A DNA stretch of 64,000 nucleotides, taken from NCBI GenBank assembly GCA_041397305.1, contig JAWKWX010000008.1, forward strand, positions 1 through 64,000, read 5' to 3'. This DNA comes from TMP-24 sp041397305. GTDB taxonomy: Bacteria > Pseudomonadota > Alphaproteobacteria > Rhodobacterales > Rhodobacteraceae. This document shows, piece by piece, positions 35,637 through 44,088 of this stretch; within the stretch, counting starts at the first letter, position 1; every line of letters starts with the position of its first letter. The translations under genes and the position numbers were made by a program. The notes below the pieces were generated by a model, which saw only the letters and a program-made list of their open reading frames with translations, did no database searches and was not told the origin of the DNA.

Positions 35637-37048
35637 ACGCCGCCACCAAACTGCCGCTCGAACTTGGCCCCATCCATTTCGTCGGCATCGGCGGCATCGG
35701 CATGTCGGGGATCGCCGAGGTGCTGATCACGCTCGGCTACCGCGTGCAGGGCTCGGACGCCAAGGCCACGAAGATCACCGACCGGCTCGCCAGGCTCGGC
35801 GCCACCATCTTCGAAGGCCAGCGGGCTGAAAACATCGGCGCGGCGGAGGTTGTCGTCATCTCCTCGGCGATCAAGAAGGGCAATCCCGAGCTGGAAGAGG
35901 CCCGCCGCCGCGGCCTGCCGGTCGTGCGCCGGGCCGAGATGCTGGCCGAACTGATGCGCATGCGCTCGAACGTCGCCATCGCCGGAACCCACGGCAAGAC
36001 CACGACCACCACGATGGTCGCCACCCTTCTCGACAAGGGCGGCTTCGACCCGACGGTGATCAACGGCGGCATCATCCATGCCTATGGCTCGAACGCCCGC
36101 GCCGGGGCCGGCGAATGGATGGTGGTCGAGGCCGACGAGTCGGACGGTTCCTTCAACCGCCTGCCCGCCACCATCGCCATCGTCACCAACATCGACCCCG
36201 AACATATGGAGCATTGGGGCACGATCGACGCGCTCCGCAAAGGCTTTTACGATTTCGTCACCAACATCCCCTTCTACGGCATCGCCGTCTGCTGCACCGA
36301 CCACCCCGAGGTCCAGGCGCTCGTCGGCCGCGTCACCGACCGCCGGGTCGTGACCTTCGGCTTCAACGCCCAGGCCGACGTCCGCGCGGTCAACCTCGCC
36401 TATGAAGACGGCATCGCGCATTTCGACGTGGCGCTGCAGGGCGAGGGCGAGAACAGCCTGATCGCAGGCTGCACCCTGCCGATGCCCGGCGACCACAATG
36501 TATCGAACGCGCTTGCCGCCGTCGCCGTCGCCCGCCATCTCGGCATGAAGAAAGAGGAAATCCGCGCGGCCCTCGCCGCCTTCGGCGGCGTCAACCGCCG
36601 CTTCACCAAGGTGGGCGAGGTCCTCGGCGGCGTCACCATCATCGACGATTACGGCCACCACCCGGTGGAGATTGCCGCGGTCCTGCGCGCCGCCCGCCAG
36701 GCGACGAAAGGCCGTGTGATCGCCATCCACCAGCCCCACCGCTACACGAGGCTTTCGAACCTCTTCGAGGATTTCTGCACCTGCTTCAACGAGGCCGATG
36801 TCGTCGCCATCGCCGATGTCTATGCGGCGGGGGAAGAGCCCATTCCCGGCGCCTCCCGCGACGATCTCGTGAATGGCCTCATCGCCCACGGCCACCGCCA
36901 TGCCAGCGGCATCGCCAGCGAGGATGACCTCGCCCAGCTCATCCGCGATCATGCCAGCCCCGGCGACATGGTCGTCTGCCTCGGTGCGGGCACGATTTCG
37001 GCCTGGGCGAACAACCTGCCCGCGCGGCTGGCGGAGAAGGCCGCTTGA
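35633..37048 (+). CDS. murC: UDP-N-acetylmuramate--L-alanine ligase
   Basis: 471 residues. HFVGIGGIGMSGIAEVL is the N-terminal substrate domain, AGTHGKTTTTTMVATLL the ATP loop, VEADESDGSFNRL and NIDPEHMEHWG the central domain, and DDYGHHPVEIAAVLRAAR the C-terminal domain. It attaches the first amino acid to UDP-MurNAc. Between murG (ATGA overlap) and the DUF2484 pair. Confidence 0.97.
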   Translation: MNAATKLPLELGPIHFVGIGGIGMSGIAEVLITLGYRVQGSDAKATKITDRLARLGATIFEGQRAENIGAAEVVVISSAIKKGNPELEEARRRGLPVVRRAEMLAELMRMRSNVAIAGTHGKTTTTTMVATLLDKGGFDPTVINGGIIHAYGSNARAGAGEWMVVEADESDGSFNRLPATIAIVTNIDPEHMEHWGTIDALRKGFYDFVTNIPFYGIAVCCTDHPEVQALVGRVTDRRVVTFGFNAQADVRAVNLAYEDGIAHFDVALQGEGENSLIAGCTLPMPGDHNVSNALAAVAVARHLGMKKEEIRAALAAFGGVNRRFTKVGEVLGGVTIIDDYGHHPVEIAAVLRAARQATKGRVIAIHQPHRYTRLSNLFEDFCTCFNEADVVAIADVYAAGEEPIPGASRDDLVNGLIAHGHRHASGIASEDDLAQLIRDHASPGDMVVCLGAGTISAWANNLPARLAEKAA

Positions 37049-37076
37049 CCGGCCCCCGCCCGAGGACGCCGACGCG

Positions 37077-37334
37077 ATGAGCCATTCGCTTCTCGCCGCC
37101 TTCCTCTGGGTCCTCGCCGCGACCGTGACCGCGCTTTTGCCGATGCGCCGCCAGTATCCGCCGGGGATCACGCTCCTGATCCTCGCCCCCCTGATCCTGA
37201 TCTGGGTGGGGGCGGAGCACGGGACCATCCCCGCGCTCCTCGGCCTCGCGGGGTTCCTGTCGATGTTCCGCCGCCCGCTGCTCTATTTCGCCCGCAAGGC
37301 GCTCGGCCGCCCGACGGGGGAGGGGCGGGAATGA
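37077..37334 (+). CDS. DUF2484 membrane protein, first of a tandem pair
   Basis: 85 residues with three predicted membrane segments: SLLAAFLWVLAATVTALLP, PPGITLLILAPLILIWVG and IPALLGLAGFLSMF. DUF2484 is a small family found between murC and murB in Rhodobacterales; no function is known. Its stop overlaps the start of a second DUF2484 gene (ATGA). Conserved position in the cell-wall cluster hints at an envelope role. Confidence 0.82.
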   Translation: MSHSLLAAFLWVLAATVTALLPMRRQYPPGITLLILAPLILIWVGAEHGTIPALLGLAGFLSMFRRPLLYFARKALGRPTGEGRE

Positions 37335-37576
37335 ACTGGTCGCTCGGTGCCGCCCTTCTGTGGATCGTCATCGCCTGCTTCATCGGCGCGCTGCCCTCGC
37401 GCGACTACCACTGGCGCGCCGCCTACCGGCTGATCGCCGTCGGCATCCCGATCCTCGGCTGGGTGACCTGGGCGAACGGCCCGACCCTCGGCCTGATCCT
37501 CCTCGCCGCCGCCGCCTCGATCCTGCGCTGGCCGCTGATCTATCTCTGGCGGTGGGTGAGACGGAAGGTGATATGA
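37331..37576 (+). CDS. DUF2484 membrane protein, second of a tandem pair
   Basis: 81 residues and the same layout as its neighbour: SLGAALLWIVIACFIGALPS, then RLIAVGIPILGWVTWANGP and a third helix ending in RWPLIYLWRWVRRKV. The shared pattern of an N-terminal helix, a LP[SM]R turn and a Trp or Phe-rich third helix suggests an old duplication. Coupled to the first copy by a four-base overlap. Confidence 0.8.
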   Translation: MNWSLGAALLWIVIACFIGALPSRDYHWRAAYRLIAVGIPILGWVTWANGPTLGLILLAAAASILRWPLIYLWRWVRRKVI

Positions 37577-37636
37577 CTTGAACGGTGTGCGAGGCTAGCT
37601 AACCTCCCCATAGGTTGCAAAGTCAGGAGCGATGCC

Positions 37637-39055
37637 GTGGACCGCGAATTTGTCCAAAGCCCCGAGTTCAGGAACTGGCTCGCACGACAGGAAGGTGACG
37701 TTCTCGCCACCTTGGCCGAGCGCATCTCATTGCGAGGCGCTCCGATGTGGCTTGCGAGGATCGCGAAAGGCTATGGCTACCCGCGCGAACCGATGTACAC
37801 GCCATACCTGCGCTCTTTGATTACAACTTCCGCGCTGCGACTGTTCCCGGGCGACGAGACTCTGCAAAGACTTTCCTTGAAGGCTGGAGCGCGAGCAAAA
37901 ATCTACCTCGACACAGGCGACGCATTCTACCCGGCAGCCGCCGTTCTCAGCTATTCTGACGACAGTACCTACAATCACGATGAAGCGGCATACGATACCT
38001 ACTCCGCGCCGGGCTACGGGGGCAGGTGGGCAATGGACGACGTTGTCGAGGACGTCATCACTATTGCAAATCGGGAGTGGCTTCCGGGTCAACGCCTCTG
38101 GCGCACCAGTCCCTTCTTGGCGGAGGAGGCTTGGCACGAGGTCAGGAGTGAGTGGGCCAAGCAGGGGGAGACATTTTCATTCTGGCAACGGTGGTACGAA
38201 GCGGCGCTGCTTGGAATACAACCTGACCCCAGTCTACCTGCTGAAGTAGCACTCATCCCGGATGAGGTCTGGGAGGCTGGGCCAGGCGCGGTGGCGGAGG
38301 CGATTGCGCAAATCGAAATTCCCTTCGCGATTGCTCGGACGCCAAATGCTGAAGTCATCAGCATCAACCCTGAAACGGGTCTGATCCGTGCCGATCCGGT
38401 GTCACATTTGAGCGCCAAGCATCTTGCTGACATTGTCGACACCCTTCTTGACGCGGCACATATCTTCGACGGTCACGGCGGGCCCAACGGTCCTTATGCT
38501 GCACTGGAAGGCGAATGCAGGATCGTTGAAGATGCCTGCGCGCGCTATGCGCATCGTCCTGTCATGCTGCTCCGCATCAGCCGCCGTGTGGTTGAGCGCG
38601 TCACCCTGAAAGAGAAAGGCGGCGATTGCCCTAAGAACGACGCGCTCGTCCGGGATTTTGTCACGTCATTGGCGGGCGTCTCCGGTGACCTGATGGCGTT
38701 CGATCCGGACGTTCGTGAAGCGGAAACCGCCCGCGCGGCTACTCGCCAGACACCACCGCCCGCCGAGATCGCGCAAACCCTGGTGGAGGCAGCCGATCGA
38801 AGTGCAGAGATTTCCGAAGGTGAGCTGAACCAAGAACTGCCGGTCGCTGCACGCGTGGCGGTCGGGCCCGAAGCGTCGGCTGATCAGCAACTGGCGATGT
38901 ACGAGACCAAGAGCCGCCTATTGCGTATCTTGGTTCTCACCAGCGGCGGCGCGATCAAAGTTAGGGATGGTGCAAAGAAAGCCATTGAGTGGGCGGATAA
39001 GCATCCGGTCGTCTACGGCGCGATTATTCCGATCCTTTTGTTCCTCCTGTCGTAG
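37637..39055 (+). CDS. 472-residue protein of unknown function with a C-terminal membrane tail
   Basis: Starts at GTG 37637 with AGGAG upstream; an ATG five bases earlier opens only a 62-codon frame. The middle (FSFWQRWYEAALLG, then VALIPDEVWEAGPGAVAEAI) resembles a phrase I recall from many alphaproteobacterial proteins of unknown function, so this may be a member of that family. Residues 450-472 end in a hydrophobic tail, YGAIIPILLFLLS, with most of the protein probably cytoplasmic. GC is lower than in its neighbours (33 of 60 bases in one sampled line against 38 of 60 in murC), with more AT-ending codons. It is not a cell-wall gene and looks inserted into the cluster. Confidence 0.78.
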   Translation: MDREFVQSPEFRNWLARQEGDVLATLAERISLRGAPMWLARIAKGYGYPREPMYTPYLRSLITTSALRLFPGDETLQRLSLKAGARAKIYLDTGDAFYPAAAVLSYSDDSTYNHDEAAYDTYSAPGYGGRWAMDDVVEDVITIANREWLPGQRLWRTSPFLAEEAWHEVRSEWAKQGETFSFWQRWYEAALLGIQPDPSLPAEVALIPDEVWEAGPGAVAEAIAQIEIPFAIARTPNAEVISINPETGLIRADPVSHLSAKHLADIVDTLLDAAHIFDGHGGPNGPYAALEGECRIVEDACARYAHRPVMLLRISRRVVERVTLKEKGGDCPKNDALVRDFVTSLAGVSGDLMAFDPDVREAETARAATRQTPPPAEIAQTLVEAADRSAEISEGELNQELPVAARVAVGPEASADQQLAMYETKSRLLRILVLTSGGAIKVRDGAKKAIEWADKHPVVYGAIIPILLFLLS

Positions 39056-39130
39056 CGAGATGTTTGACGCGAAGGTTCCGCAATAGAAATCTCAAGAGGG
39101 CATATTCCTTAATTCCCTATGAACGACTGT

Positions 39131-39174
39131 CGGGACGGATGCCATACGCTTGCGGGACGGATACTGGACGCTTG
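39131..39174 (+). repeat. Two 22-bp imperfect tandem repeats before murB
   Basis: CGGGACGGAT-N5-ACGCTTG occurs at 39131-39152 and again at 39153-39174, identical at 17 of 22 positions. They lie in the 211-base gap between the orphan gene and murB, a stretch of mixed composition with no convincing gene. The gap may be scar tissue from the insertion that brought the orphan. Confidence 0.6.
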
Positions 39175-39266
39175 CCATACGGCAATATCCGGCGAAACCA
39201 ACGGCTTACGGCCCCACTTGCCGTCACTCTTGCACCCCGGCCCCGATCCCGGCTACTGACGTCAGC

Positions 39267-40199
39267 ATGACACATCCTCTTCCTCCGGTCCGTGGTACGC
39301 TGACCCCCAACCAGCCGTTGGCGGACCTGACCTGGCTGCGTGTTGGTGGCCCGGCGAATTGGCTTTTCCAACCGGCCGATGCGGATGACCTCGCGGCCTT
39401 CCTGGCCAATCTCGATCCTGCGGTGCCAGTCTTTCCGATGGGGGTGGGCTCCAACCTCATCGTGCGCGACGGCGGTATCCGGGCAGTTGTAATCCGCCTG
39501 GGACGCGGCTTCAACGGAACTGAAATCACAGGGAAAAAGGTCACCGCAGGCGCCGCCGCACTCGACGCGCGCGTGGCGAAACGGGCAGCGGAGGCCGGTG
39601 TCGATCTCACCTTCCTGCGCACCATCCCGGGGTCCATCGGCGGCGCGGTGCGGATGAATGCAGGCTGCTACGGCTCCTATGTCGCCGATCACCTCATCTC
39701 GGCCGAGGCGGTGTTGCGCGATGGCACCAAGATCCTGTTATCAAAAGAGGATCTGCACTTTTCCTACCGCCAGTCGGTCCTGCCCGAAGGCGCCGTCATC
39801 ACTTCCGCCACCTTCGAAGGCGCGCTGGCCGACCCGGCCGCGCTGGCCCAAAGGATGGCCGACCAGCTTTCCAAACGCGACGCATCCCAACCCACCAGGG
39901 ACCGCTCCGCCGGCTCCACCTTCCGCAATCCTGCAGGCTTTTCCTCGACCGGCCGGGCCGATGATGTTCATGACCTCAAGGCCTGGAAGCTCATCGCCGA
40001 CGCCGGCATGCGCGGCGCACGCCGGGGTGGCGCGCAGATGAGCGAGATGCATGCGAACTTCCTGCTGAACGCGGGCGGGGCGACGGCCGCCGATCTGGAA
40101 GGTTTGGGCGAAGAAGTGCGAAAAAGGGTTTTCCAAACCAGCGGAATATCGTTAGAGTGGGAAATCATGCGCGTCGGCGAACCGGCGGCGGATAAATAA
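39267..40199 (+). CDS. murB: UDP-N-acetylenolpyruvoylglucosamine reductase
   Basis: 310 residues. TWLRVGGPANWLFQP, FPMGVGSNLIVRDGGI and FLRTIPGSIGGAVRMNAGCY bind FAD and substrate, and RSAGSTFRNPAG holds the catalytic Ser. It makes UDP-MurNAc, the substrate for MurC. ATG 39267 gives the conserved N-terminus; the open frame continues upstream with no family-like sequence. Confidence 0.96.
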   Translation: MTHPLPPVRGTLTPNQPLADLTWLRVGGPANWLFQPADADDLAAFLANLDPAVPVFPMGVGSNLIVRDGGIRAVVIRLGRGFNGTEITGKKVTAGAAALDARVAKRAAEAGVDLTFLRTIPGSIGGAVRMNAGCYGSYVADHLISAEAVLRDGTKILLSKEDLHFSYRQSVLPEGAVITSATFEGALADPAALAQRMADQLSKRDASQPTRDRSAGSTFRNPAGFSSTGRADDVHDLKAWKLIADAGMRGARRGGAQMSEMHANFLLNAGGATAADLEGLGEEVRKRVFQTSGISLEWEIMRVGEPAADK

Positions 40200-40270
40200 A
40201 CAAAACCAAAGACTAATCCTGGGGATAAATTCCCCGGACAACAGGGGCGGAAAGTCCCGGAAACAGGCAG

Positions 40271-41194
40271 ATGGCGGGCAGGTCGAGCAGGCAAGCCCCC
40301 AAGGTGGCGGTACTGATGGGTGGCCTTTCCGCAGAGCGGGAGGTTTCTCTCAGCACGGGACGCGGTTGCGCCCAAGCCCTGCGGGAGGCGGGATATGAGG
40401 TGGTCGAGGTCGATGCCGGCCGCGACCTTGCCCTGCGCCTTGCCGAGATCGGGCCCGACGTTTGTTTCAACGCGTTGCATGGTCCCTATGGCGAGGACGG
40501 GGCCGTTCAGGGTCTCTTGGAGTGGCTGGGCCTTCCCTACACCCATTCCGGTGTTCTGGCCTCGGCGCTTGCCATCGACAAGGCGCGGACCAAGAAAGTG
40601 TTCCGGTCCGAAGGGTTGCCGGTCGCCGACAGCCTTATTGCCCCGACGGCCGAGGTTCAGGCCCGTCATGTGATGGCGCCACCCTATGTGGTGAAGCCCA
40701 ACAATGAAGGCTCGTCCGTCGGCGTCTATATCGTTCAGGAAAGCGCGAACGGCCCGCCGGTACTGGCGCCGGACATGCCCGCCGAAGTGATGGTCGAAGC
40801 CTATGTTCCGGGGCGCGAGCTGACCTGTTCTGTGCTGGGCGACCGGGCGCTCTGCGTGACAGAAATCGTCACCGACGGCTGGTACGATTATCACGCGAAA
40901 TACGCGCCGGGTGGCTCGCGGCACGTCTGCCCGGCCGACCTTCCGGCCGAAATCGCGAAGGCCTGTCAGGATTATGCGCTGCGCGCCCATATCGCGATCG
41001 GCTGCCGGGGCCTGTCGCGCACGGATTTCCGCTGGGACGACACGAAGGGGCTGGCTGGCCTTTTCCTTCTGGAAATCAACACCCAACCCGGCATGACCCC
41101 CACATCTCTGTCGCCCGAACAGGCGGCGGCGGAGGGGATGACTTTCGCGCAGCTCTGCGCCTGGCTGGTGGAGGATGCCTCATGCCCCCGCTGA
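40271..41194 (+). CDS. ddl: D-alanine--D-alanine ligase
   Basis: 307 residues of the ATP-grasp superfamily. VAVLMGGLSAEREVSLSTG is the N-terminal signature, FNALHGPYGEDGAVQGLLEW the D-Ala site, VVKPNNEGSSVGVY the ATP loop and LEINTQPGMTPTSL the metal site. It makes the D-Ala-D-Ala dipeptide used by MurF. Its last 13 bases overlap ftsQ in another frame. Confidence 0.97.
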   Translation: MAGRSSRQAPKVAVLMGGLSAEREVSLSTGRGCAQALREAGYEVVEVDAGRDLALRLAEIGPDVCFNALHGPYGEDGAVQGLLEWLGLPYTHSGVLASALAIDKARTKKVFRSEGLPVADSLIAPTAEVQARHVMAPPYVVKPNNEGSSVGVYIVQESANGPPVLAPDMPAEVMVEAYVPGRELTCSVLGDRALCVTEIVTDGWYDYHAKYAPGGSRHVCPADLPAEIAKACQDYALRAHIAIGCRGLSRTDFRWDDTKGLAGLFLLEINTQPGMTPTSLSPEQAAAEGMTFAQLCAWLVEDASCPR

Positions 41195-42591
41195 TGGCCG
41201 GAGAGCGCCCCGTCTGGCACCGCCGCCCCGGCGCATTGCGGCCAGAGCCGCCAGTGACAGGACATGCGCCGCGTTCGGAACCGCCGGTCCGTGTGGTGGC
41301 CGAAGAGACAAGCCGGCCTATGGCGGAGGAAATGCCGCCAGCCGCAACACCGGTTGCGTCGCCACCCGGGTGGCCGGGCGAGAGTGGCCCTGGCGAGTTC
41401 GATCTCTTTGAACGGGATGTCGCTTCGGGCGGTTTGTCGGTCGAAGACTTTGACGCCGTGGGCCATGAGGTCGAAGAGGTCGTGGTCCGGGATGCAGACC
41501 GGCCCTTCTTCACTTCGGCACGGCGGGCGGCCGAGGCCCCTGCACAGGCAGAACCTGCACAGGCAGAAGAGGACGATATCGCCGGATATGAACGCGCCGC
41601 CGCGGCAATTGCGCGCGCGAGCGATCTACTGAAGCGGCCCGTCGCCGCGATGCCTCCGCGTCGTGCCGAAGCGGCGCGCGCGCCTGTCGGGCGCCCGGAC
41701 CGACGGGCCGACAGGCGTTCCGACGCGGGCGAGCGGCGCGATCCGGCGCCGTCGCGCTTTGCCTACCGGATGGAACGGCTCTGGCTCACCCCGCTGTTCC
41801 GGCGCTTCATGCGCTATGGCGTGCCGGTGCTGACCGTCGCACTGGCGGTCGGGCTCTATCTCAGCGATGCCGACCGGCGCGCGGCGATCGGCGACAGTTT
41901 CGCAAGCCTGCGCGCCCAGATCGAGAACCGGCCGGAATTCATGGTCAAGCTCATGTCGATCGACGGGGCGTCCGTTCCCGTTGCGAATGCGGTCCGCGCG
42001 ATGGTGACGGAGCCCTTGCCGACCTCGTCCTTCCGGCTTGATCTGGAAGCGATGCGCGCCGCGATCGAGCAGATCGACGCTGTCGAAAGCGCAAGCGTGA
42101 AGCTGAAGCCGGGCGGGGTGCTCGCCGTCGATATACGCGAGCGCAAGCCGGCCGTCCTGTGGCGCACCGAAGCCTCGCTCGAGATGCTCGATGCGACCGG
42201 GCATCGGGTTGCGACGCTGAAGACCCGTGCGGCGCGCGCCGATCTGCCGGTCATCGCCGGGGTCGGGGCCGAGGAACGGGTGCCCGAGGCGCTGAACATC
42301 CTTGCCGCCGCACGGCCGGTCCTGCCGCGAGTGCGCGGCCTCGTCCGGGTGGGCGACCGGCGCTGGGATCTGGTGCTGGACCGGGGGCAGCGGGTGATGC
42401 TGCCCGAAACCGGTGCGGTCGAGGCGGTGGAGCGGGTGATGGCGCTCGATACGGCGGAAGAAATGCTCGCGCGCGACCTGATCACGGTCGATCTGCGCAA
42501 CCCGGACAGGCCGACGGTAAGGCTTGGGCCTCAGGCGGTCGAGACAATGAAAACAATGGCGGCAAACGTGACGAAGGTGGCAGGACAATGA
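41182..42591 (+). CDS. ftsQ: Cell division protein FtsQ with a long N-terminal extension
   Basis: 469 residues, against roughly 300 in related species as I recall. The usual part starts near residue 188 (SRFAYRMERLWLTPLF), with the membrane segment at 212-229, the POTRA domain and the FtsQ beta domain after it. Residues 1-187 are a cytoplasmic, disordered-looking stretch rich in Pro, Ala, Glu and Arg, with a perfect 15-base tandem repeat (41539-41568) coding PAQAE twice. FtsQ links FtsL-FtsB to the early divisome. Starts inside ddl and overlaps ftsA by four bases. An internal start near 41740 cannot be ruled out. Confidence 0.9.
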   Translation: MPPLMAGERPVWHRRPGALRPEPPVTGHAPRSEPPVRVVAEETSRPMAEEMPPAATPVASPPGWPGESGPGEFDLFERDVASGGLSVEDFDAVGHEVEEVVVRDADRPFFTSARRAAEAPAQAEPAQAEEDDIAGYERAAAAIARASDLLKRPVAAMPPRRAEAARAPVGRPDRRADRRSDAGERRDPAPSRFAYRMERLWLTPLFRRFMRYGVPVLTVALAVGLYLSDADRRAAIGDSFASLRAQIENRPEFMVKLMSIDGASVPVANAVRAMVTEPLPTSSFRLDLEAMRAAIEQIDAVESASVKLKPGGVLAVDIRERKPAVLWRTEASLEMLDATGHRVATLKTRAARADLPVIAGVGAEERVPEALNILAAARPVLPRVRGLVRVGDRRWDLVLDRGQRVMLPETGAVEAVERVMALDTAEEMLARDLITVDLRNPDRPTVRLGPQAVETMKTMAANVTKVAGQ

Positions 42592-43919
42592 CAGGGCTCT
42601 ATCAGGCGCAGCGGGCAATGCGGAACATGCGGCGTGCGGCGATCCAGCGCGGGGTGGTGGCCATTCTCGATGTCGGTACGTCGAAGATCGCCTGCCTTGT
42701 CCTGAAATTCGACGGCGACGTCGCGGCGCGCGAGGACGGGCTCGGCTCCCTGGCCGGGCAGTCGCAGTTCCGGGTGATCGGCGCTGCAACGACGCGGTCG
42801 CGCGGGGTTCGGTTCGGCGAGATCGACGCGATCCCTGAAACCGAGCGCGCGATCCGTACCGCAGTTCAGGCCGCCCAGAAGATGGCCCAGACGCGGGTCG
42901 ACCATGTGATCGCCTGTTTCGCGGGCGCCCGGCCCCGGTCCTACGGGTTGGCCGGAGAGATCACGCTGCCCGCGGGCCAGGTGAGCGAGCAGGATGTGGG
43001 CCGGGTTCTGGCCGCCTGCGACGTGCCGGATTTCGGCGAAAGCCGCGAGGTGCTGCACGCCCATCCGGTGAATTTCGCCATCGACCACCGCAGCGGCATG
43101 AACGATCCGCGCGGCCATGTCGGCAACCGGCTGGCTGCCGACATGCATCTTGTCACCATCGACACGCCAGCGGTGCAGAACCTTCTCTACTGTATCAAGC
43201 GCTGTGACCTGGAACTCGCGGGGCTCGCCTCGTCGGCCTATGTCTCGGGCATATCGGCCCTCGTCGAGGACGAGCAGGAACTGGGCGCGGCCTCGATCGA
43301 CATGGGCGGCGGCTCGACCGGGATATCGGTCTTCATCAAGAAGCACATGATCTTCACCGACGCGGTGCGTCTGGGCGGCGATCACGTAACAGCCGATATC
43401 TCGAAGGGCTTCCATGTGCCGATGTCGGTGGCCGAGCGGATCAAGACCTATCACGGCGGCGTCTTCGCCACCGGCATGGATGACCGCGAGATGATCGAGA
43501 TCGGCGCGGATTGCGGCGACTGGGACAAGGACCGCCGCACCGTCAGCCGGACCGAGCTGATCGGCATCATCCGGCCGCGGGTCGAGGAGATCCTCGAGGA
43601 GGCGCGCGCCATGCTCGATGCGGCGGGCTTCGACCAGCTTCCCTCGCAGCAGATCGTGCTGACGGGTGGCGCGAGCCAGCTGCCGGGCCTTGACGGCCTT
43701 GCCGCCCGCGTCCTCGGCCAGAACGTGCGCCTTGGCAGGCCGCTGCGCGTACAGGGCCTGCCGCAGGCGGCGACGGGCCCCGCCTTCTCGTCGATCGTCG
43801 GGCTTTCGCTCTTTGCCGCGCACCCGCAGGACGAGTGGTGGGATTTCGAAGTCCCCGCCGAACGCTATCCCGCAAGGTCGCTACGGCGCGCGGTAAAATG
43901 GTTCCGCGACAACTGGTAA
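42588..43919 (+). CDS. ftsA: Cell division protein FtsA
   Basis: 443 residues of the actin fold: AILDVGTSKIACLVLK is phosphate loop 1, ASIDMGGGSTGISVFI phosphate loop 2, and VLTGGASQLPGLDGLAARVL the adenosine motif. The C-terminal RRAVKWFRDNW is the amphipathic helix that binds the membrane. FtsA anchors FtsZ filaments and recruits later division proteins. ATGA overlap with ftsQ. Confidence 0.97.
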   Translation: MTGLYQAQRAMRNMRRAAIQRGVVAILDVGTSKIACLVLKFDGDVAAREDGLGSLAGQSQFRVIGAATTRSRGVRFGEIDAIPETERAIRTAVQAAQKMAQTRVDHVIACFAGARPRSYGLAGEITLPAGQVSEQDVGRVLAACDVPDFGESREVLHAHPVNFAIDHRSGMNDPRGHVGNRLAADMHLVTIDTPAVQNLLYCIKRCDLELAGLASSAYVSGISALVEDEQELGAASIDMGGGSTGISVFIKKHMIFTDAVRLGGDHVTADISKGFHVPMSVAERIKTYHGGVFATGMDDREMIEIGADCGDWDKDRRTVSRTELIGIIRPRVEEILEEARAMLDAAGFDQLPSQQIVLTGGASQLPGLDGLAARVLGQNVRLGRPLRVQGLPQAATGPAFSSIVGLSLFAAHPQDEWWDFEVPAERYPARSLRRAVKWFRDNW

Positions 43920-43938
43920 CCCCCAAATACTGTGTCCT

Positions 43939-44009
43939 CGGCGAAATACCGCCGAATTTTGGTCAAATTCCCCCCAGATTTTGTGGGTAATCACGCGTTT
44001 TTCGCGTGA
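43939..44009 (+). promoter_or_regulatory. Stem-loops in the ftsA-ftsZ spacer
   Basis: Two dyads in the 169-base spacer: CGGCG/CGCCG (43939-43954) and TCACGCG/CGCGTGA around a T5 loop (43991-43997 with 44003-44009). The spacer is richer in A and T than the genes around it and probably carries an ftsZ promoter or a processing site. No clean -35/-10 pair was found. Confidence 0.45.
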
Positions 44010-44088
44010 CCTGAGGCGATTCTGTCACTAAAATCCCCGGAATGTGGGGGCATGGCCGGTTCGGCCCAACAATTGCAGGCGGTTACCA

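Noticed and set aside
39064..39270. 68-codon frame between the orphan gene and murB
   Set aside because: It contains the tandem repeats, lacks a ribosome site and has no recognisable sequence.
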